NCBI GenBank assembly: GCA_003427395.1
Contig: BFEA01000707.1
Location: forward strand, 339,999-372,487
Source of the DNA: Chara braunii
Taxonomy: Eukaryota > Streptophyta > Charophyceae > Charales > Characeae
DNA: 32,489 nucleotides
Reading direction: 5' to 3'
In this document: piece by piece, positions 26,182 to 32,489 of the stretch
Layout of the letters: each line of letters begins with the position of its first letter
Position numbering within the stretch: position 1 is the stretch's first letter
Position numbers and translations under genes: made by a program
The notes under the pieces: model-generated
The model's database searches: none
What the model saw: only the letters and a program-made list of their open reading frames with translations
What the model was told of the DNA's origin: nothing

Positions 26182-27611
26182 AATCCACTCTATATAGAGA
26201 AGACTCTGCCAGGGTCTACCTTTTTTTGTGCACTTGCTTAGAGGCAGACCTAGGCTTAGTTTGTAGAAGGATCTTGGGTGGGATTGGTGTTATGGAGTTG
26301 TATTCTCCATACACTTATGACTTTAGCTTGGGGATTTGTTTGTTTTCTGTTACAGGTCTTCTTGATCGATTGATTCAGGATTTGGGCTAGATTCAGGTTA
26401 ATCCTACGAGGATCGTCTTCTGTTATCACTGATAATAAGTCGGTTGTCGATTCGTCGGTTTACAACTCAACTCCAATCCACTCTTGTCACTTAACCTAAA
26501 GGCTTTAGCCTTGTGATTTGAATTGTTTTGTTGTGTTTCACCCGGACTTTATTTGAATGGCCATTTAAAGAAAAGTACTGAGTATTTTATTTTGAGGAGT
26601 TGCACAAGAGTGAGGTTTGTATGGCTAAAAGCAAGGGGTGTGAGTGCAGAGAATGGTTGAAGTTGACCCCGTGTAGTGCATGAACTTTTTGGTTGAATCT
26701 TTGATGTGATTGCAAGTATGTTTGGTGATTCGAACTTTGGATTTGACTGTCTGCGCTCACATACATGTACATATGGCTGAGAGGAGGCCCACAGTGGCTG
26801 TGAGAAGTGATCGTTCTATATAAATAACTCTCTATGTATATGCAAATACATGTGTTTTTGGTATATTCGCGTGTCCTACTGTGAACGCGCATAAGGGTTA
26901 AACAAATTATGTTTTTGAGAGAAAAGGGAGATCCCCTTTTATACTTTGCTTTTTAGAATTCATAGTTGGACGTTGTAGCCAGACCCTAGATGATGGAGCT
27001 GGTCTTCAGGGCAATAAGAGACGATTGTCACCGCAGGTATGAACCTGTGTACCACCCACTCTCTGCAGGGTGCAGAAGAGGGTATGGTTCTCAACCGCAT
27101 TTGGCGGTTGTCCAGCGTCGAGAGATTTAACCTCAGGGCGCGTGTCAGCCGACACTTGAGTGTCGAATGCGACCCTCGATATTAACGAGGACCGCATGAG
27201 TATGGGTACTACATAGTACGCCATAATTGCAACCGCTTGCGTACGCTTGCATGGCGAATGAGTCAGCCCTGCGCCCGCGCGGTTTTATACTAAGTCTCGC
27301 GCGTGACGCCTATCCGATTTTCGCATCGGAGAGTTATGGGATGACTACTAAGGGACTAGGAGTGTTGTCGCGTTGTTTGTTCAGTGTCGTTCTGTATATG
27401 TGCGTGTGTGTGTGTGTTTTTACTTTTATGTTCTTTATAGTGGTGTGCGCGTGGCGTGTGGGATGCGTCCTAGTCGACCGACGACGAGTCACGCTTGGGA
27501 CCTCAGCCCCCCCAAGATGTCGGTTCGCGTGCAGGTCCGATAGAGGCGTACTACCGCGCATACCCCCTATGCTACAGCGAACGAGAAATGCCCTCGGCTG
27601 GTCCACCTCGG
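26182..27611. other. Unassigned, with a short GT repeat
   Basis: Only short unsupported open frames are present. A (GT)n of about 16 bases lies near 27403-27418. Nothing else is recognised. Confidence 0.35.
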
Positions 27612-28112
27612 CGCGTGCGTGTGGGGCGACCTTGGCCTTGGCCCTTGCGCGCACGCATCGTGACAGCAGCTCTCCTTTTCACCACGTGTCGCTCCCTCGC
27701 TGCTACACGTTTCGCCACGATTTCCCGCTGTTTTTCGCTGCAAAGGGGCGAAAAACAGCCAAAAAAAACACTGTCGGGTTTTGGCTATTTTCCTTGCTAT
27801 GCGGTGTGGTGGGTGGGAGTGGGGAACATTCCCGCTCCGATACCAGTGTGGCGGACCTACAAGTTGTGGTACTCCGCCTGGGATAGAGATGGAGATGGAG
27901 GATGAAAGGGGAGTGAGATGGCACAGTGCATCTCTCACGCTGGACTCCAACGCACGTACTCCAAAATGTGCCAATGTAGAATGATTCAAAAACAGACAAC
28001 AGTTGGGGTATACCCCAGCGGACTGGCTGGAGTGGACTGGACTGGCTGGTACCGACAGAGGTACCGGCCTAGACTAGACTACCTCGAATACAACACAAAC
28101 CTATGAAGAACA
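27612..28112 (-). mobile_element. LTR-retrotransposon 5' end: full LTR, PBS and leader
   Basis: On the minus strand the LTR starts TGTTCTTCATAGG (28112) and ends CCGCCACA (27847): 266 bp with TG...CA ends, aligning with the solo LTR at 17783-18047. One base later TGGTATCGGAGC (27845-27834) is the initiator tRNA-Met primer site with one change. The leader to 27612 matches the leader of the plus-strand copy at 18209-18450. No gag or pol frame follows further left, so the element is truncated. The LTR start lies six bases from the SINE poly(A) at 28119-28148. Confidence 0.8.
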
Positions 28113-28116
28113 GGCA

Positions 28117-28118
<2 letters not shown>

Positions 28119-28149
<31 letters not shown>

Positions 28150-29085
28150 AAAAACACGTGCTCCAGTCTATTCGTGGGGAGCAGCACGTGCTGGGAACCG
28201 GGCCCAGCGTCCCATATCAAATCGTACAGATCATTTGAGAACATTTGAGATCATTTGAGATATCGGGGTCATTACCCGACTTTAGCAGAGAATAGTCTGA
28301 TCATGAATATCTAATGACCTGTTAAAGAACTACTCATGCATATGCTGCCACAGAGGTCCTACGAATGCTCATAACCATCAGGATCCCTAACAAACCCTTC
28401 TAAAACTTTCCAACACAGTCTTACTCCCTGCTGAGCTTTTCCAGGCCTCACGCCCCCACCCTGCTGGGTTACAGGGCAACACGACTCACCCCATCTCCGA
28501 CCAGCATCGTCTCAGCAGCAATCTTTGGTTGTCCCTTGGGATGCCCACCCCAAAGCATCCCCAGATCTCTCTACCAGGCCTCACGCTCCTACATCAGCAG
28601 GTTACAGGGCAACACCCCAGCACCGGCCAGCGTTGTTCTAGCATCGAACAGTCGCAGATCACTGAGTATAACAGCATCGGAACCGCCTAAGATGAATTGC
28701 TAGGAGCCCCTAGAGTCCTGAAATATTTTTTGGATGATGAGAAGGCTACGGATCTTTTTTTATGGTTACTAAACACCTCCTGAAATCCACAACAATTTTC
28801 AGAACACTCGAGTATCTAAGGGATTTCCAACATATCATAACAAAGCTCATTAAAATTGACTTATTCTCTGGGAAACTCATCCAGGCCTCACGCCCCCTAT
28901 CTGCTAGGTTACAGAGCAATGCAACTCACTCCAGCTCCGGCCAGCGTCGTCCTGTGTCAACAACCCCCAGCTGTCCCTTAGGATGCCCCCGCATAGCATA
29001 CTCAGATCTCTCTACAAGGCCTCATGCCCTCACCTTTGGCAAGTTACAGGGCATCACCCCGGCTCCGGCCAGCGTCGTTCTGGCA
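28119..29085 (-). mobile_element. Dimeric SINE, two minus-strand copies, with stem-loop tail and poly(A)
   Basis: Read on the minus strand, two short-long pairs lie at 29085-28882 and 28640-28442. Each unit contains C(C/T)GG(C/A)...GGGGTG...GCCCTGTAACC and GCGTGAGGCCTGG. The element ends in GGGACGCTGGGCCCGGTTCC and CAGCACGTGCTGCTCCCC, then 30 A (T at 28119-28148). The tail forms GCTGGG/CCCAGC and an 8-bp CACGTGCT/AGCACGTG stem. The two pairs may be one tandemly duplicated element or two insertions. A tail after the first pair is not visible. Confidence 0.75.
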
Positions 29086-29271
29086 TTGAACAGCCACGGA
29101 TCCTGAATATAACAGTCAAATTCCAGAGCAGCTTCGTACAAACCACCAGCAGACCCTCAGAGTCCCGAGAGATTCTTCAAAATACCAGGAATAACAAGGG
29201 TGCTTATTTTGAAAACTTTAGAAAAAATCAGGAAAAGTCCCAACCAAATACAAACAAGGGATATAGAAATC

Positions 29272-30080
29272 CCCCCCTGTCCCCCTCTCCCCCTGTCCCA
29301 TCGCTGCCTCCACCAAAAAGGACCACCCCTGATCATGGACACTCCTCATCGGCCCCAACTTGGGACAGACCCATTTCCCCCCCTACTCCCATTAAGGCAT
29401 CCAGTTCCAACCCAAAGTATGCCTCTGCCGACCCCTTGCCCTTGTCTGCCACCGCTGGGATATGATGCCGACCCGTACATCTCCCCCAACCCTAGAATAA
29501 AGCATCCCCAAAAATTTGCCCCGTCTCCCTTCAGGGCAATCACCTCCCTCCTTGTGAAGCCCCTGCAGAGCAGAGCTCTCCCCCTCAAAACTTACCCACC
29601 ACCCCACTAGAAATGATTCATTTATGCTTAAGAGGAGAATCAGAAGAATCATAATTTTGGACTTTTCTGTGGATAATTTCCCCCCCTCCCCTCCATCTCC
29701 CCCTATCCCTCAGCTGCCTCCACCGAAAAGGACTGCCCTGATCACACGCTCTCCTTATCGGCCCCAACTTGGGACATACCTACTTCCTCCCCCAACTTCC
29801 ACTAAGGCATCTAGTTTCACCCAAAGTATGCCTCAGCCAACCCCTCACCCCTATCTGCCTCCGTTGAGATATGATGCCAACCCATACATCTCTCCCAACC
29901 CCAGAATAGGGCATCCCCCAAAGATTTGCCCTCACTCCCTCCATGACATTTCACCCTCCACCTTGTGAAGCCCCTGCAGAGTAGAGCTCTCCTCTTTGAA
30001 ACCCCAACCCCCCACCCGCGCAAAAATAAATTCATTAGCGCGCCCAAAGGGGAATCAGAGATTAATAGTGGAGAAGAGAG
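29272..30080 (+). repeat. Two-copy 410-bp tandem duplication
   Basis: GCTGCCTCCACC(A/G)AAAAGGAC lies at 29303 and 29713, and the two copies stay alignable to their ends near 29640 and 30055, with about 15-20 per cent differences. Both contain CGGCCCCAACTTGGGACA and TATGATGCC(G/A)ACCC(G/A)TACATCTC, and both end GAGCTCTCC plus a GGGAATCAGAG-like block. A Pro-rich peptide (PQLGT, YDA(D/N)PYISPNPRI) can be read in both, but in different frames after indels. No protein family is recognised. Confidence 0.75.
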
Positions 30081-30159
30081 AAAAAACAAGGAATTTAGGA
30101 AATAGGATTCCTAAAATATGAATGGAAGAATTGGAAATTTCTTAAGCTTACGATGGAGA

Positions 30160-30455
30160 AAAGACAGATGAGATTTTTTGGATTTTGCTGATGACAATGA
30201 ACAGCACCCTGAAGATGATGAGGATGAGGATGATGGTGACGACCAACTCACTTGCTGATGCGAAAGGTAAACAATGCATTGAAGAGCAACACCTAATGAT
30301 GACAAACTGATGATGATGGTGGTAATGATGGAAATGAAGACAGAATGATAATGTTGATCGTACTAAAGAGCAGCACCAACAGTCCCTATGATTACAAACT
30401 GATGATGATGATGATGATGATGATAATGGTGGTGGTGGTGGTGGTGGTGGTGATG

Positions 30456-30487
<32 letters not shown>

Positions 30488-30567
30488 GACGATGACGACG
30501 CATAGCGCCCTGTGATGACAAGAGGATGATGATGGTGCTGATGACGAGCACCTTTGATGATAACCTA

Positions 30568-30599
<32 letters not shown>

Positions 30600-31030
30600 A
30601 GGAATGAGCAGCGCCCTATGATGACGAGCTTTGCCAACCGTGCCCTATGATGGTGAAGTATTCATGATGGTAATACAACGATGAGTGACGAGCAGCACCC
30701 CTGATGAACGGCTCCTTGATAAGGATGATGATACTAGCGCCAAATAGGAGTGAAGACGTACGCCTTGATGATGATGACAAGCAGTACCCTGATGATGATG
30801 ATGGTGATGACGAGCAGCACCTTGAAGATGATGACGAACCATTACCGTGATGATGATGTCGAAACATGCCCTGCTGATGATGATGGATGATGATGATGGT
30901 GACGAGCAGCACCCTAATGATGATGACGAACCATTACTGTCATGATGGTGTCGACCGCGGCCTGTTGATGATGGTGCTGGTGGTGATCAACGCCCCGTTG
31001 CTGATGACGAGCAGCGCCCTGATTATGCTA
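30160..31030 (+). repeat. GAT/GGT microsatellite with interspersed 20-bp word
   Basis: Long (GAT)n and (GGT)n runs (30400-30500 and 30565-30600) alternate with a word of the form GACGAGCAGC(A/G)CCCTGATGATGATG, seen near 30197, 30367, 30500, 30605, 30690, 30780, 30809, 30901 and 31006. The His- or Ser-rich open frames here come from the repeat and are not genes. Confidence 0.85.
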
Positions 31031-31039
31031 CACAACTAC

Positions 31040-31540
31040 CTCCTCATGATTGCAGTCGCCACTGCACTCACACTTTACTTTACCAAGGGCTAACTCCAAT
31101 GTACTCCACAGGCATCAACATAGCCAACGCCTCTCAAGCCATATGCCACGTGCAAAAACGCAGCGGCAATGGAGTGAGACGTGGAACTCCCAGGAAAAGA
31201 AAAACGGGAGTCAGTCCAACCGCCACATCAACTTGTGACGTGGCGTGGACAAGCGCCTTCGGTCACCTGCACGTGCGCAAAGCGCCTGGTTCACAGAAGA
31301 GATGGCCACCATCGCCGCCACGTGCCGTCACCATGGCCCACCTGTACAATGCCGCAACCCGGGGTGGACCGCAGCGCTCCCGGTCCAAGGGGCTGGTCTC
31401 ACAGGCCAACCAGAGGTCCGCTACACTTCCCACTCTGAAGGATCAGAGAAACAATCGAGCATCTATTCCTCTCCTGCCCAAGGTCAGGCATAGGGAGATG
31501 GTGGGACAGGATCTGGAGATGGTTAACTGGGAACCAGGGT
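31040..31540. other. Unassigned, GC-rich
   Basis: A plus-strand frame at 31099-31590 is open for 163 codons but has a basic, low-information composition and no known motif. It runs into the SINE copy, so I do not call it a gene. Repeated GCGCC and CACGTG words recall the 25-bp array at 14589. Confidence 0.4.
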
Positions 31541-31544
31541 GGTC

Positions 31545-31720
31545 CCGTCGACCAACTCAGCAGGTTTCATGTCTGAGCAGCACTGCATAGGTGCTATGTT
31601 CTAATACCATTGTTGTCACTTTCTGTGGCCTGAGGTAAAAGGCCAGGGCCAGTCAACGCTGGTAGCTCGCTGGGGTGAGTTTGCTGCCTCCTGGGTGCCT
31701 CGATGGAAGCCGGTCATTCT
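31545..31720 (+). mobile_element. tRNA-headed SINE, decayed copy
   Basis: CCAACTCAGCAGGTTTCATG (A-box region) and GTGCTATGTTCTAATACC (B-box region) are followed by TGGCCTGAGG and CGCTGGTAGCTCGCTGGGGTG. It aligns with the better copy at 31973 but has lost parts of both boxes. Confidence 0.65.
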
Positions 31721-31972
31721 GTTGTCTTCAATATGCAAGATCAGATGATCTCATCGTGCTACAGAGAGGCCGCTGTGTATCTCCTCACTTACAATTGCAA
31801 CCCCTTCACAGTTTCTGATTTTGCAGACATTGTCCCTATGGGTCAATTGCACTAGTGTGCACTCTGTGGGTAATATTTGTACTGTTAACAACTGGCAGAC
31901 TCCCACTTGGTCTGGCTTGTCACTCAGGAAAGTATGCGGATGTCCAGTCGCAAGCTCCACAGCTTCTGTCCC
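31721..31972. other. Unassigned spacer between two SINE copies
   Basis: Mixed sequence with no coding or repeat signal recognised. Confidence 0.4.
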
Positions 31973-32180
31973 GTCGGCTAGCTCAGTAGGTTTTCATGCC
32001 TGAGCTGCACCACGTAGGTGCTGGGTTCTATTCCCGTTGCCATTACTTTCAATGGCCTGAGAAGGATTGGTGGCCACGGCCAGTCAACACTGGTAACTCG
32101 CTGGGGCGAGTTGTGCCGCCCTGTAACCCATTGCAATGCGGGAGCATCGGGCCAAGTGGAAGTGGCTGCTCAGGTCCTCC
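31973..32180 (+). mobile_element. tRNA-headed SINE with body of the dimeric family
   Basis: GGCTAGCTCAGTAGGTTTTC is a good A box. GCTGGGTTCTATTCCCGTTG contains a B-box-like GGTTCTATTCC. After TGGCCTGAGA the body reads AACTCGCTGGGGCGAGTTGT then GCCGCCCTGTAACCC, matching the long unit of the dimeric SINEs at 13657 and 14264. This copy links the tRNA head to the dimer body. Confidence 0.7.
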
Positions 32181-32489
32181 TGCTGCGGCAGGTCGGGACT
32201 CACCCAATACACATCCAATAAAAGAGCTCTCAGGTCGAGTTCTCAGTCAGAATCATCATCGTAGCTGACATTCATAATTAGGATGTGTATCAGGGTTGAG
32301 ACCCTCAATTTCATGATATTTCCAGAGGCTTAAGAGAACTCTCCACATACCTGTCACAACATAAGCTCAATAAGTCATGATCATGACATATAATCTACAA
32401 TATTAACTTCCATAACAATCTTGAATTACCGGGGGCCGGTCACCTGTCGATATATCTCAAGACTGCCGCCCTTTCAAAAAAAAAAAAAA
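32181..32489. other. Unassigned, ending in poly(A)
   Basis: Mixed, AT-rich sequence ends in at least 13 A at 32477-32489, where the window stops. It may be another retroposon 3' end or the end of a contig. Confidence 0.4.

Noticed and set aside
27227-27886. A 219-codon plus-strand frame and its minus-strand partners
   Set aside because: It runs through the LTR, primer site and leader of a minus-strand element; the homologous leader at 18209-18450 does not keep a frame.
30363-30637. Minus-strand frames rich in His or Ser
   Set aside because: They are translations of the (GAT)n and (GGT)n runs in different phases; no other coding signal.
31099-31590. A 163-codon plus-strand frame
   Set aside because: No recognised motif, low-information basic composition, and the 3' end runs into a tRNA-headed SINE.

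Overview
The window is eukaryotic, intergenic and almost entirely made of transposable elements. I see no intact host gene, no rRNA and no convincing functional tRNA. Three things point to the green (streptophyte) lineage: an L1-type LINE whose ORF1 has the plant layout (a DUF4283-like fold followed by a CCHC-like zinc knuckle), LTR elements followed by TGGTATCAGAGC (the plant-type primer site for initiator tRNA-Met), and tRNA-headed SINEs. The repeat density suggests a large genome; a charophyte such as Chara would fit, but I cannot fix the species. A complete 19-bp Tn5 mosaic-end sequence at 1625-1643 shows that this is assembled transposase-library data and that at least one join is suspect.

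Layout. 1-102: 3' end of an unknown retroelement with a 34-nt poly(A). 137-2199: decayed LINE ORF1, interrupted by the adapter sequence. About 2400-5573, minus strand: a Penelope-like element (PLE) with a hammerhead-ribozyme-like terminal motif, fragmented reverse transcriptase (RT) and a Cys-rich N-terminal region; two SINE-like copies have inserted into it, one with a clear 17-bp target-site duplication. 5549-13012: the rest of an L1-type LINE: ORF1-like/linker region, APE endonuclease, RT, C-terminal zinc finger, 3' UTR and an (AAAAT)n-type tail. The PLE may have inserted into this LINE, because LINE ORF1 lies to its left and LINE ORF2 to its right.

13013-15540: a SINE family built from a short-plus-long dimer and ending in a stem-loop tail shared with the LINE, then a 25-bp minisatellite and a tRNA-headed SINE. 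15703-18575: a cluster of inverted repeats (tail-to-tail retroposons, a fold-back element, oppositely oriented LTRs with a primer-binding site) and three tRNA-like segments. 18576-20300: satellite, a pyrimidine tract of about 500 bp and AT-rich DNA. 20559-20943: a near-perfect palindrome. 20944-24850: unassigned GC-rich to CTG-rich DNA carrying a cluster of minus-strand splice-donor-like sites.

24851-25518 holds the most unusual signal: a repeated motif of about 20 nt placed in the loop of hairpins whose stems differ between copies but stay complementary. 25783-26181: tandem repeats ending at a primer-site-like sequence. 27612-28112: a minus-strand LTR with primer-binding site. 28119-29085: minus-strand copies of the dimeric SINE. 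29272-30080: a 410-bp tandem duplication. 30160-31030: a (GAT)n satellite. 31545-32180: two tRNA-headed SINE copies.

The parts work together as autonomous and non-autonomous retroelements. The LINE could supply endonuclease and RT to SINEs that carry its 3' tail. All the coding copies here carry frameshifts and stops and look dead.
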